Source: Dyella telluris
Lineage (GTDB): Bacteria; Pseudomonadota; Gammaproteobacteria; Xanthomonadales; Rhodanobacteraceae
NCBI RefSeq assembly: GCF_014297575.1
Contig: NZ_CP060412.1
Coordinates: 1,426,001 to 1,490,000 of the forward strand
DNA length: 64,000 nt
Reading direction: 5' to 3'
How positions within the stretch are numbered: the stretch's first letter is position 1; each line of letters starts with the position of its first letter. The notes beneath the pieces were generated by a model, which was not told the DNA's origin, did not search any database, and saw nothing but the letters and a program-made list of their open reading frames with translations. A program made the position numbers and the translations under genes. Positions 42,241-51,568 of the stretch are shown one piece after another.

Positions 42241-43614
42241 ATGTATCGACGGGTCGCCATCATCGGCGGCGGCGCTGCTGCGGCAGCGCTGCTCAGTGAG
42301 CTGCTGGAACGCCAGCTGCCTCAGCCGTTGCATCTGGACTGGTACACCGGTGGCGGCAATTCGCCACGCGGTGTCGCGTATGGCACGCGCTCGGACAAGC
42401 ATCTGCTGAACGTGCGCGCGGCGTCGATGAGCATGTTTGCCGCCAGGCCGCACGGTTTTCTCGATTTCGCCCAGCGTGGCGACGGCACCATCGCCGGCAC
42501 CGACTTCCTGCCGCGCCGTCTTTACGGCGACTATCTCGATACCGAGGTGCAGCGTGCGCTCGAGCACGCGCAGAAGGCCGGTCACGATGTGCGCGTACTG
42601 CCGTTCGCGGTGGACGCCGTGGTGCCGGAAGGCCATGGCGTCACCGTGATTCACGGCGAGGACAACTCGCGCGTCGATGCGGCCGTGCTGGCCATTGGCT
42701 CGCTGCCGCCGCAGCCGCTCAGTGGCGTCACTGACGCTGCACTGGACAGCGGCCACTACGTCACCGAGCCGTGGAACTTCCTGGCCCACGCCAAGCCCGA
42801 TACCCGTCCCCTCAAGGTGGTACTGATCGGGCTCGGCCTGACCGCGGTCGACGTGCTGCTGGAGCTGTCGGCGCTGTGGCCGAACGCCACCTTCGAAGCC
42901 ATTTCACGCCACGGCCTGATGCCGGAACCGCATCTGCATCAGGCCTCCGCGCCCACCGACGATGGCAGCGAACTGGTCGAGTCGATGCGCGAGGCGCCGT
43001 ACATCCGCCAGTGGATCCGCCTGCTACGCGAAGCCGTGGCCCAGACTCCGGACTGGCGCACGGTGGTGGATAGCATGCGTCCGCATACGCCGTCGTTGTG
43101 GGCACTGCTGCCCGACACAGAACGCGCGCGCTTCCTGCGTCATGCGCGCTGGGCCTGGGAGCGTGTGCGCCATCGCATGCCGCCCCAGGTGATGGCAACG
43201 ATGAAGGCACTCGAGGATGCCGGCCGCCTGCACCGCCGCCGTGGCCGCCTGCAGGCCGTGGACGTTGCCGGCGACAAGCTGCACCTGGATATCCGCCTGC
43301 CGCACGGCAAAGGCGTGGAAACCATGGATGCGGACCTGGTGATCCAGACGGTGGGGCTGAATACCGACGTGCGTCGCACGCTCCACCCGCTGATCCGCCA
43401 GCTGTCCACCAATGGCCATGTCACCGCCGACCCGCTGGGCCTGGGCGTCAGCGCCACCACGGAAGGCCGCGTGAAGCACGGCAACGATGCATGGCCGCAC
43501 TTCTACGCCATCGGCACGCTGCTGCGCGGCGTGCTGTGGGAGTCCACCGCCATTCCGGAAATTCGCCAGCAGGCCCGCAACCTCGCCGACCGACTGGTGA
43601 AGAGCGAAAAGTGA
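42241..43614 (+). CDS. FAD/NAD(P)-binding protein (NAD_binding_9 type)
   Basis: A 457-aa flavoprotein with an N-terminal GGGAAAAALL dinucleotide fold (VAIIGGGAAAAALL), RGVAYGTRSDKHLLNVRAASMS and VLIGLGLTAVDVLLEL for the second nucleotide site. Such proteins are found beside cysteine dioxygenases and are annotated as FAD-NAD(P)-binding or hydroxyacylglutathione-type; the reaction is unknown. Context suggests thiol or sulfinate metabolism with the upstream gene. Confidence 0.82.
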   Translation: MYRRVAIIGGGAAAAALLSELLERQLPQPLHLDWYTGGGNSPRGVAYGTRSDKHLLNVRAASMSMFAARPHGFLDFAQRGDGTIAGTDFLPRRLYGDYLDTEVQRALEHAQKAGHDVRVLPFAVDAVVPEGHGVTVIHGEDNSRVDAAVLAIGSLPPQPLSGVTDAALDSGHYVTEPWNFLAHAKPDTRPLKVVLIGLGLTAVDVLLELSALWPNATFEAISRHGLMPEPHLHQASAPTDDGSELVESMREAPYIRQWIRLLREAVAQTPDWRTVVDSMRPHTPSLWALLPDTERARFLRHARWAWERVRHRMPPQVMATMKALEDAGRLHRRRGRLQAVDVAGDKLHLDIRLPHGKGVETMDADLVIQTVGLNTDVRRTLHPLIRQLSTNGHVTADPLGLGVSATTEGRVKHGNDAWPHFYAIGTLLRGVLWESTAIPEIRQQARNLADRLVKSEK

Positions 43615-43677
43615 GAAACGAGAAGTGAGAGAAGGCACAACCCGCCCTCTCCCTGCTCTCTCACTACTCACTCCTCT

Positions 43678-44709
43678 TCACTCACTCCTGTCTTCACGCC
43701 AGCCGCTCAGCACGATCTTGCCGATCGTGCTTGCACTCTCCACCTGTGCATGGGCGCGGCGCAGGTTCGCGGCATCGATGCTGCCCACGTTCTCGCGCAA
43801 CGTCGTGCGCAACACACCGGCATCGACCAGGTCCGCCACTTCGTTGAGCAACCGGTGCTGGGCCTGCATGTCTTCGGTGTGGAACAACGAGCGCGTGTAC
43901 ATGAACTCCCAGTGCAGCGACAGGCTCTTCTGCTTGAGCAGGCGGATATCCAGCGGCGTTGCGGGATCGTCGATCAACGCCAGCTTGCCCTGCGGCTTCA
44001 GCAGCTCGACCAGCGAGGCAAAATGCTGCTCGGTATGCGTGAGGCTGAGCACATAGTCCACGCCCTGCGGCGCTACCGCCTTTACGGCCGCCACCAGATC
44101 GCCGCGATGATCCACCGCATGGTGCGCACCCAGTTCCTTCACCCAGGCCTGCGTGTCCCCGCGCGATGCCGTGGCAACCACGGTGAAGTTGGTCAGTCGC
44201 CGGATCAGCTGCGTCGCCATAGAGCCCACGCCACCGGCACCACCGACAATGAGGATCACACCCGTTCGCGGCGTGCTGCCACGTGGCACGCCGAGGCGAT
44301 CGAACAGCATTTCCCAGGCCGTGATGGTGGTCAACGGCATGGCCGCCGCCTGCGCGAAATCCAGCGTGGACGGCTTGCGACCCACGATGCGCTCATCGAC
44401 CAGCTGAAACTGGGCATTGCTGCCCGAGCGGTCGATGGCCCCGGCGTAATAAACCGCATCGCCCGGCTTGAACAGGGTGACGTCAGCACCCACCGCCACC
44501 ACGGTGCCTGCCGCATCCCAGCCCAGCACCTTGTCACTGCCCTCGGGGTTGGCGCGCTGGCGCACCTTGGTGTCCACCGGGTTGACCGAGATGGCCTCGA
44601 CCTTCACCAGCAGGTCGCGTCCCTCCGCCACCGGCTCCGGCAACTCGACATCGATGAGGCTCTGCGCATCGGTGATGGGCAGGATCTGCCGGTAGGCTAC
44701 GGCTTTCAT
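43678..44709 (-). CDS. Zinc-type alcohol dehydrogenase / quinone oxidoreductase
   Basis: A 343-aa MDR-superfamily protein: catalytic domain with VSVNPVDTKVRQ-type text (AISVNPVDTKVRQR), a GWDAAGTVVAVG turn, then a Rossmann fold with LIVGGAGGVGSMATQLIRRL. It lacks the zinc-binding Cys cluster, so it is the zinc-free quinone reductase-like type (annotated zinc-binding by family). It ends the operon with the PRISE reductase (41 bp gap) and MFS gene. Confidence 0.88.
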   Translation of the reverse strand: MKAVAYRQILPITDAQSLIDVELPEPVAEGRDLLVKVEAISVNPVDTKVRQRANPEGSDKVLGWDAAGTVVAVGADVTLFKPGDAVYYAGAIDRSGSNAQFQLVDERIVGRKPSTLDFAQAAAMPLTTITAWEMLFDRLGVPRGSTPRTGVILIVGGAGGVGSMATQLIRRLTNFTVVATASRGDTQAWVKELGAHHAVDHRGDLVAAVKAVAPQGVDYVLSLTHTEQHFASLVELLKPQGKLALIDDPATPLDIRLLKQKSLSLHWEFMYTRSLFHTEDMQAQHRLLNEVADLVDAGVLRTTLRENVGSIDAANLRRAHAQVESASTIGKIVLSGWREDRSE

Positions 44710-44750
44710 GCAACTCTCCTGGGGAAGACGTGGGTTGGGAACATGCAGTA

Positions 44751-45809
44751 TCAGGGGATGATTCTGCGCCGACGAAAGTCGTCAAACAGTCGCGTGAACA
44801 TCGCCTTCGTCTCGACGTGCTCGTGAAAGCCGAAACGCCGCGCCTTGGAGCCGTCGCCGAACATGTCATAGTCCCAGGAGAACACAAAGTCGGCGAAGCG
44901 CCAGGACGACACGTCGCGCCATGCATGCGGCGCCAGCCCGTGGCGTTCTCCGATGGCCTGCCATAGCGGCTCCTTGTCCGCCATCACGGTGTCCAGCGAC
45001 AGCGGCAGCGGCGGCGCCACCTCAAGATCGAAATAGTCGGCGATGAAGGGCCACATTTCGTTCCAGCGGAACAGGTCGCCGTTGGTGATGTTGAAGGCCT
45101 GGTTGGCACAGCGCGGCTCGGTGGCCGCCCAGACGGTGGCGCGCGCCAGCAGCCCGGCATCGGTCATTTCCAACAGGTGATCGTAGGCGCCGGGCTTGGC
45201 GGGAAAACGCAGCGGCAGGCCGAGCTCCTTGCTGATCGACGCATACACGGCGATGGCCAGCGCCAGGTTCATCGGATTGCCCAGCGCAAAACCACCGACC
45301 ACCGCGGGACGGATGGCCGTCCAGTTCCAGCCCTTGCCGTGCTGGCGTGTTTCCAGAAAACGTTGCTGGTCGTGCATGAATTCCGGTGGCATGAACGCCG
45401 CGTCGGTTTCACGCGCGGGCGTCTTGAAGGGCCCGAGGTGCCCGCCGTAGACCTTGTAACCCTGCATCAGACTGATGTGCTCAAGGCCCTTGGCCACCGG
45501 CTCGATCGCATCGACCACATTCACCAGCATGGCAAGATTCGGCGGCACCAGCTCCGCCCAGGTCGGGCGGTCCTGGTAGGCGGTGTAGAACACGTGCGTC
45601 ACGTCACCGAGGCCCGCGAGTCTGGATCGCGTGTCGTCGACATCGAGCAGGTCGACTGCGATATGACGCACGCGCTCCCGATCCTGACCACCGCGACGTG
45701 AGAGCCCGATCACCTGCCAGTCCTCGAGCGTGGACAGGTGATCGATCAGATTTCGACCGATCACGCCCTGCGCGCCCACTACCAGCGCAACTTTGCCTTT
45801 CGTTGTCAT
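44751..45809 (-). CDS. PRISE-type SDR (progesterone 5-beta-reductase/iridoid-synthase-like)
   Basis: A 352-aa atypical SDR. It starts VALVVGAQGVIGRNLIDHL and keeps the PRISE motifs: QGYKVYGGHLG (with the active-site Tyr-Lys type), ETRQHGKGWNWTAIRPAVVGG and NQAFNITNGDLFRWNEMW. Members reduce activated C=C bonds of enones. Physiological substrate unknown. Middle gene of an MFS/PRISE/oxidoreductase operon facing a LysR gene. Confidence 0.88.
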   Translation of the reverse strand: MTTKGKVALVVGAQGVIGRNLIDHLSTLEDWQVIGLSRRGGQDRERVRHIAVDLLDVDDTRSRLAGLGDVTHVFYTAYQDRPTWAELVPPNLAMLVNVVDAIEPVAKGLEHISLMQGYKVYGGHLGPFKTPARETDAAFMPPEFMHDQQRFLETRQHGKGWNWTAIRPAVVGGFALGNPMNLALAIAVYASISKELGLPLRFPAKPGAYDHLLEMTDAGLLARATVWAATEPRCANQAFNITNGDLFRWNEMWPFIADYFDLEVAPPLPLSLDTVMADKEPLWQAIGERHGLAPHAWRDVSSWRFADFVFSWDYDMFGDGSKARRFGFHEHVETKAMFTRLFDDFRRRRIIP

Positions 45810-45842
45810 GACGTTCCTTCGATTGGAGGGAGGTACCGCCGA

Positions 45843-47072
45843 TCAGGCACCGGCAACACAGGTGACGCGCGCCACACCACGGTGGCGGTGCTCAAGTGCG
45901 GCACTGATCGCCGTCACCAACAGGCCAAGCAGTGCCACCACCGCACCGGCAATGCTCACGGAGGGCAGGCCGAGGTTCATGCCGATCATCGTGCCGCCAA
46001 TGAAGGCGCCCATCGCATTGCCCAGGTTGAACGCGGCGATGTTGAGCGTCGAGGCGAGATGTGGACCATCGCTGGCCTGCTGCACCACGCGCATCTGCAG
46101 CGGCGGCACCGTGGCAAACGCCGCCACGCCCCACACGAACACGGTGACAATGGCGGCAACCGTGCTGTGCATGGTCCACGCGAACACCAGCATGACCAGC
46201 GACAGCACGGCCAGCACACCCATCAGCGACGGCATCAGTCGCCAGTCCGCGAGGCGGCCACCGAGCATGTTGCCTACCGTCGTGCCGACACCGAACAGGA
46301 TCAGCACCCAGCCCGTGGCCCCCACGCTCACCTGCGAGGCCTGCTGCAGGATCGGCGCGATGTAGGTGAACACGGTGAACACGCCGCCAAAACCCAGCAC
46401 CGTCATCAGCAGCGCCAGCAACACCTGCGGTTGGCGCAGCACGATGAGCTCGCGCTTCATGTGCGGTGAGGGCAGATCCGGCAGCGACGGCACCAGACGC
46501 CACACGGCAATGGCTGCCACGATGCCCAGGCCCGTGACCGCGGCAAAGGTCGACCGCCAGCCGGCCCACTGGCCGAGGAAGGTACCGAAGGGCACGCCCA
46601 GCACGTTCGCCAGGGTCAGGCCGGTAAACATCAGGGCGATGGCGCGGGCAGCCTGCCCGCGCGGCACCAGGTGCGATGCCACCACCGCGCCGATGCCGAA
46701 GAACGAGCCATGACAGAACGCCGCCACCACGCGCGCCACCATCAGCACGCCATAGTTGGGCGCCACGGCACAGAGTGCGTTGCCGAGCACGAACAGGCCC
46801 ATCAGCAACAGCAACGCATTGCGGCGCTCCATGCGGGCCGTCAGCGCCGCCAGCAGCGGCGCACCCGCAGCCACGCCCAACGCATAGCCGGAAACCAGCA
46901 GGCCGGCGGAGGGAATGCTGACATGCAGGTCGGTCGCGACCTCGGGCAACAGGCCCATGATCACGAACTCGGTGGTACCGATGGCGAAGGCCGCCACCGA
47001 CAGGGCCAACAGCGCCAGCCGGGATGACCGGGAGGCCTCGGCAGCAGGCTCAATAGCAACGTGGGCGTTCAT
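45843..47072 (-). CDS. MFS efflux transporter (DHA1 type)
   Basis: A 409-aa protein with about 12 TM helices and the DHA1 features AIGTTEFVIMGLLPEVATDL (helix 1), the loop ARMERRNALLL, and GWRSTFAAVTGLGI. It resembles AraJ/YdhP-like drug or sugar efflux pumps. First gene of the three-gene minus-strand operon; start is ATG at 47072. The LysR gene at 47222 is divergent, 149 bp away. Confidence 0.9.
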   Translation of the reverse strand: MNAHVAIEPAAEASRSSRLALLALSVAAFAIGTTEFVIMGLLPEVATDLHVSIPSAGLLVSGYALGVAAGAPLLAALTARMERRNALLLLMGLFVLGNALCAVAPNYGVLMVARVVAAFCHGSFFGIGAVVASHLVPRGQAARAIALMFTGLTLANVLGVPFGTFLGQWAGWRSTFAAVTGLGIVAAIAVWRLVPSLPDLPSPHMKRELIVLRQPQVLLALLMTVLGFGGVFTVFTYIAPILQQASQVSVGATGWVLILFGVGTTVGNMLGGRLADWRLMPSLMGVLAVLSLVMLVFAWTMHSTVAAIVTVFVWGVAAFATVPPLQMRVVQQASDGPHLASTLNIAAFNLGNAMGAFIGGTMIGMNLGLPSVSIAGAVVALLGLLVTAISAALEHRHRGVARVTCVAGA

Positions 47073-47221
47073 GCAGGTGATTCCGGAAGGAAACTCACCG
47101 CACTGTGAGCCTTGTCGTCCCTTGCGGGAATTGAGCAAACTAGAGAGGCATCTTTTCCTGAAAGTTAAAGATGCCCCCGGTCCGGGGCTCATCACGCGGC
47201 ACAGGTCGGAGCGTCTGCACC

Positions 47222-48151
47222 ATGGTCGATTTCGAAGACATGCGCCTGTTCGTGCGGGCCGTGACCGAGGGCAGCCTGTCTGCCGCCGGGCGGGAGCTGG
47301 GCCTGTCCCCCGCTGCCGCCAGCAAGCGGCTGACCCGGCTGGAAACCGCCCTGGGCGTTCGCCTGCTCCAGCGGAGCTCCCGCCGCCTCGTGCTCACCGA
47401 GGAAGGCACCATCTACTACGAGCGCTGCCAGGCCATCATCGCCGACGTGGACGATGCCAATTCGGCGGTGGGTCTACGCCAGCTGGAGGTGCGCGGTCAG
47501 CTGCACATCTCCGCCTCGGTGGACATGGGTCGCCAGTACGTTGGCCCCATCGCGGCCGACTTCGCGGAACAGCACCCCCAGTTGCACCTTCGTGTGACCA
47601 ATACCGATGCCGTGCTCGACCTGTTCGAACACGGCGTGGATGTCGCCGTGCGTGGCGGCACGATGGTCGATTCGCGGCTGGTATCGCGCCTGCTGGCGAA
47701 CAACTTCCGCGTGCTGTGCGCCTCGCCGGCCTACCTGGAGCGCCACGGTCACCCGCAGGGCACCGACGACCTGCAACGTCACCGCTGCCTGATGCTGCAT
47801 CGCCCGGGGCACGGCGTGCTGCCGTGGATCACCCAGACGCCGGACGGCCCGCGCCCACTGCGCGTGGAGGCGGCGATGACCTGCGACAACGGCGACCTGA
47901 TGCGCACGCTGACGCTGGCCGGCCATGGCATCGCGTTCAAATCGGCCTGGGATATCGCCGAGGACGTGCGCGCCGGCCGGCTGGTTCCGCTCAAGAGCGA
48001 CGTGTTCATGCGCGACGCGCACATCTATGCCATTTACCCCAGCCGGGTCTACCTGCCTGCACGCATCCGCCTGTTCGTGGATCATCTGCACCAGGCGCTG
48101 CAGGCGCGCGAGCAGGACGTGCTCGACACCGTGCGCGCTGCCATGCGCTGA
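47222..48151 (+). CDS. LysR-family transcriptional regulator
   Basis: A 309-aa regulator with the winged HTH (GSLSAAGRELGLSPAAASKRLT) and an effector domain. It is divergent from the MFS/PRISE/oxidoreductase operon, its most likely target. The ATG at 47222 fits family length; an upstream in-frame extension lacks likeness. Confidence 0.92.
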   Translation: MVDFEDMRLFVRAVTEGSLSAAGRELGLSPAAASKRLTRLETALGVRLLQRSSRRLVLTEEGTIYYERCQAIIADVDDANSAVGLRQLEVRGQLHISASVDMGRQYVGPIAADFAEQHPQLHLRVTNTDAVLDLFEHGVDVAVRGGTMVDSRLVSRLLANNFRVLCASPAYLERHGHPQGTDDLQRHRCLMLHRPGHGVLPWITQTPDGPRPLRVEAAMTCDNGDLMRTLTLAGHGIAFKSAWDIAEDVRAGRLVPLKSDVFMRDAHIYAIYPSRVYLPARIRLFVDHLHQALQAREQDVLDTVRAAMR

Positions 48152-48167
48152 CCACAGGGAGTACGCG

Positions 48168-48224
48168 ATGACCGACCGGTTCCAGCCCAGCCACGCTTTC
48201 ATCCGAGGCGACAGCGCATGCTGA
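48168..48224 (+). CDS. 18-residue upstream ORF overlapping the cardiolipin synthase start
   Basis: ATG at 48168 with AGGGAG ten bases upstream opens an 18-codon frame (MTDRFQPSHAFIRGDSAC) whose TGA lies 7 bases past the start codon of the next gene (ATGCTGA). Its stop overlapping that ATG would allow translational coupling. Whether the peptide is made or matters is unknown. Confidence 0.4.
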   Translation: MTDRFQPSHAFIRGDSAC

Positions 48225-49621
48225 CCACCATCATCGGTGGCCTGCTGCTCGCCCTGCACGGCGCCGGCGTGCTGGCCGCCATGCACGCGGTGATGAACAC
48301 GCGTACGCCGCAGGGTGCGTTCGCGTGGGCGTTGGGGCTGGTGTTCCTGCCTTATGTCACGCTGGTGCCGTATCTCTACCTGGGGCGCAGCCGCTTCCAT
48401 GGCTACGTGGACCTGCACCGCGCGCGGCGTGGTCAGATTCAGGCGCAGGCGGACGAGCAACTCACCGACGAAGCCAGCCCGCCGGAAGTGAGCGAACGCT
48501 ATGGCGAAATCGCACGCATGCTCGGTGCGCGTTTCCACCCGGGCCAGCGCCTGCGCCTGCTGGTGAACGGTGACGCCACCTTCGACGCCATCCTCGCCGC
48601 CATTGGCGAAGCGAAGCACTGCGTGCTGGTGCAGTTTTTCATCTTCCATGACGACATGCTGGGCAAGCGCATGCAGCAGGTGCTGATGGATCGCGCACGC
48701 GCCGGCGTGGATGTCTGCGTGCTGTACGACGGCATCGGCAGCCATGCGTTGCCGGGCGACTACGTGAAAACCCTGCAGGACGCGGGCGTGGGCATTCATC
48801 CGTTTGCCACGCAGCGCCGCAGCAACCGCTTCCAGCTCAACTTCCGCAACCACCGGAAAATCGTGGTGGTGGATGGCGAGCGCGGTTTTGTCGGCGGCCT
48901 GAACGTGGGCGACGAATATCTCGGCCTGAAACCGCCACTGGCGCCATGGCGCGACACGCACCTGCAGCTCGAAGGCCCGGCGGTGGCCGACCTGCAGCGC
49001 AGCTTTGCCGAAGACTGGCACTGGGTCACCGGCGCCCTGCCGCCGCTGTACCGCCCATCACCGGGACAGGGCACGGCGCATACGCTGATCGCCGCCACGG
49101 GGCCCGCGGACCGCCAGGAAACCTGTTCGCTGTTCTTCGTTGCACTGATCCACGCCGCGCGTCGCCGCCTGTGGATCACCACCCCGTATTTCGTGCCCGA
49201 CCTGGCGGTGATGGCGGCGCTGCGACTGGCCGTTTTCCGCGGCGTCGATGTGCGCGTGCTCATTCCGGCACGACCCGATCACCGCACGGTGTTCCTGGCT
49301 TCGGGCCTGTATGCGCATGACGCCGTACGCGCCGGCATCCGCGTATTCCGCTACCAGCCCGGTTTCATCCACGAGAAAGTGCTGCTGGTGGACGACGACA
49401 CCGCCTCCGTGGGCAGCATGAACCTGGACAACCGCTCGTTCCGGCTGAACTTCGAGATCAGCGCACTGAACGTGGACACGACCTTTGCGGCACAGGTGGA
49501 AACCATGCTCGAGAACGATTTCGCCCATGCCCACGAAGTGACCGAGGCGGAGTACGACAAGGCGCCTTATCTGCGCCGGCTGGCCATGCACGTGGCGCGG
49601 CTGTTCGATCCGGTGCTGTAA
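48218..49621 (+). CDS. cls: Cardiolipin synthase
   Basis: A 467-aa inner-membrane phospholipase-D-superfamily enzyme that joins phosphatidylglycerols into cardiolipin. Two N-terminal TM helices (about 1-22 and 35-55) precede two HKD catalytic motifs: NHRKIVVVDGERGFVGGLN and HEKVLLVDDDTASVGSMNL. The length is near the usual 470-490 aa. Its start overlaps a short upstream ORF. Confidence 0.94.
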   Translation: MLTTIIGGLLLALHGAGVLAAMHAVMNTRTPQGAFAWALGLVFLPYVTLVPYLYLGRSRFHGYVDLHRARRGQIQAQADEQLTDEASPPEVSERYGEIARMLGARFHPGQRLRLLVNGDATFDAILAAIGEAKHCVLVQFFIFHDDMLGKRMQQVLMDRARAGVDVCVLYDGIGSHALPGDYVKTLQDAGVGIHPFATQRRSNRFQLNFRNHRKIVVVDGERGFVGGLNVGDEYLGLKPPLAPWRDTHLQLEGPAVADLQRSFAEDWHWVTGALPPLYRPSPGQGTAHTLIAATGPADRQETCSLFFVALIHAARRRLWITTPYFVPDLAVMAALRLAVFRGVDVRVLIPARPDHRTVFLASGLYAHDAVRAGIRVFRYQPGFIHEKVLLVDDDTASVGSMNLDNRSFRLNFEISALNVDTTFAAQVETMLENDFAHAHEVTEAEYDKAPYLRRLAMHVARLFDPVL

Positions 49622-49636
49622 CGCCATCCCAGTTTT

Positions 49637-49717
49637 TGTAGGAGCGCACCCTGTGCGCGACAGCCCACCGCCGCAGCGGCATGGGGGTGGCGGTCGCGCA
49701 CAGGGTGCGCTCCTACA
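49637..49717. repeat. GTAGGAGCGCAC REP doublet in convergent gap, copy 3
   Basis: Perfect 25-bp arms at 49637-49661 and 49693-49717 (TGTAGGAGCGCACCCTGTGC+GCGAC). It fills the space between cls and the convergent MFS gene. Confidence 0.92.
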
Positions 49718-49729
49718 GCCAAGCGCTGC

Positions 49730-50929
49730 TCAGCCGTTGGTCTTGTTGCCGTAGAACACGTAAAGGCCGATCGTGAGCAACGCCGCGGCTAGCGACATCG
49801 CCGCGGCCACCACGAACATGGGGCCGTAACGTCCGCCGGAGGCAATCCAGCCGCCCAGCGGGCCGGTGACGCCCAGCGCCACATCGATGAACACCGAGTA
49901 CGCCGCCAGCGCCGCACCGCGATTGCTCGCGCTCACGCGCTCCACCGCCACCACGCCCAGCGCCGGAAAAATCAGCGAGAAGCCGATACCGCTCAGTGCT
50001 GCGCCCAGCATCGCCATGCCGGCTTGCCCCGCCGTGGCCAGCACGACCAGGCCCACGCACTCGATCAGCAGGGATACCAGCGCCGTGCGATAGCCGCCGA
50101 AGGTCGCGATGGTCCAGCCCAGCACCAGTCGCACGCCCACGAAACACACGCCGAACACGCTCAGTGTCGGTGCGGCGCCCTTCCATCCCTGGCTGGCGAA
50201 ATACAGCGTGATGAAGGTGGCGATGACGCCAAAGCCCACCGAGCCCAGCGCCAGGCCCATGCCGTAGGGCGCCACGCGCCCGAACACGTGGTGCATCGGC
50301 ATGCGCTCGCCAGCCTCCACGTGCACGGCCGGGCGGCGCCACGCCAGCAGCAGCCCGCCCAGCATCAACACCAGGCTGGCCACGCCGATGCTGACGAAGC
50401 CCAGCGCGCCGGTGAGCAACACGCCCAGCGGCGCACCCACGGCCAACGCGCCGTAGGTGGCAATGCCATTCCACGAGATCACCTTGGCCGTGTGCTCGGC
50501 CCCCACGCGGCCGATGCCCCACATGATGCAGCCTGTCGCCACGCAGCTCTCGCCCATGCCCAGCGCGAGTCGAGCCACCAGCATCACGCCCACCGAAGCC
50601 ACCGGCAACTGGCGCAGCAACGCGGCGCCGATCATCAGCAGGCCGCTGGCGGCGCAGGCCACCAGGCCGACAAGGGCGGTGCGGCGGGGCCCCGCCGTGT
50701 CAGAGGTGCGTCCGGCAAAACCACGACTGAGCAGGGTGGCCACGTACTGGGTGCTGATGACCAGGCCGGCCAGCACCGCACCAAAGCCAAGATCGTCATG
50801 CACGAACGGCGGCAGCACCGCCAGTTGCATGCCGATCACCAGATAGGCCAGGAAGGTGAATAGGACGATCTGGACGATGCGCAGGGTCAGCGGCGATTCG
50901 CTGGCGCCCGGTTCAACATGAGTAGTCAT
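49730..50929 (-). CDS. MFS transporter (YhhS/YfcJ-like)
   Basis: A 399-aa protein with about 12 TM helices. Patterns VLPPFVHDDLGFGAVLAGLVISTQYVA and RGFAGRTSDTAGPRRTALVG (loop 2-3 motif) fit the YhhS/YfcJ branch of putative efflux carriers. The substrate is unknown. Start MTTHVEPGASE chosen over an upstream extension. Confidence 0.87.
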   Translation of the reverse strand: MTTHVEPGASESPLTLRIVQIVLFTFLAYLVIGMQLAVLPPFVHDDLGFGAVLAGLVISTQYVATLLSRGFAGRTSDTAGPRRTALVGLVACAASGLLMIGAALLRQLPVASVGVMLVARLALGMGESCVATGCIMWGIGRVGAEHTAKVISWNGIATYGALAVGAPLGVLLTGALGFVSIGVASLVLMLGGLLLAWRRPAVHVEAGERMPMHHVFGRVAPYGMGLALGSVGFGVIATFITLYFASQGWKGAAPTLSVFGVCFVGVRLVLGWTIATFGGYRTALVSLLIECVGLVVLATAGQAGMAMLGAALSGIGFSLIFPALGVVAVERVSASNRGAALAAYSVFIDVALGVTGPLGGWIASGGRYGPMFVVAAAMSLAAALLTIGLYVFYGNKTNG

Positions 50930-50996
50930 CGGTACAACTTGGGAAGAAGAAAGTCGTGCCAGCCAGGCCGGCGCACAGGGCGCCGGCACCCGGCCA

Positions 50997-51368
50997 TCAT
51001 TCGGGCTGGCGCCAGCGGCTGGACAGCAGCCAGCCCAGGTACACGCCGATGCACACGCCGAGGAATTCGGCCACCACGCGGGCGCCGAGGTTGTCCGGGT
51101 CGTGCACTTCGGCCAGGCGCACGCGCAGCAACTGCAGCGACTGCACGCGTCCGTAGTTGAAATAGAACAGGTTCCAGAGGTCGCTGCCGCTCGCCAGCAC
51201 CATGCCGATCAGGGTGGCCCAGCTGATTTCCAGGGCGGCGCTCCAGCCCTGGGTGCGGCCATACAGGTGCAGCGCGCCGAAGATCACCAGGCCGAGCACC
51301 AGCCCGATGGCGCCGGCTTCCAGCGCACCAACGATGCCGTAGCCCATCCAGGATTGATCGAAAAACAT
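50997..51368 (-). CDS. Small membrane protein of unknown function
   Basis: A 123-aa protein with three hydrophobic stretches (about 10-33, 45-65 and 98-117) and a conserved-looking GSDLWNLFYFNYGRVQSLQLLRVR segment between the second and third. No family recognised. It lies 67 bp upstream of the MFS gene on the same strand. Confidence 0.65.
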   Translation of the reverse strand: MFFDQSWMGYGIVGALEAGAIGLVLGLVIFGALHLYGRTQGWSAALEISWATLIGMVLASGSDLWNLFYFNYGRVQSLQLLRVRLAEVHDPDNLGARVVAEFLGVCIGVYLGWLLSSRWRQPE

Positions 51369-51568
51369 GCCCCTGTCGCCCTTCGGTTGCCAGGTCCCAT
51401 TATGCCCGCGACAGCCGCCTGAGCGGGCGCCGACCTTGGTCTACGCCATAGGTTTTCTGCCTGAACACAAAGGGGCGTGCACGAATCGGCCGTCGAACGC
51501 GTCACATCACGATACCGCCCGCCCGACTAGACTTGCCGGCGCAACCTTTTGCGAGACCCGACTCACCC

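Noticed and set aside
47474..49021. 515-aa minus-strand frame across LysR and cls genes
   Set aside because: It spans two well-supported plus-strand genes and shows only antisense composition.
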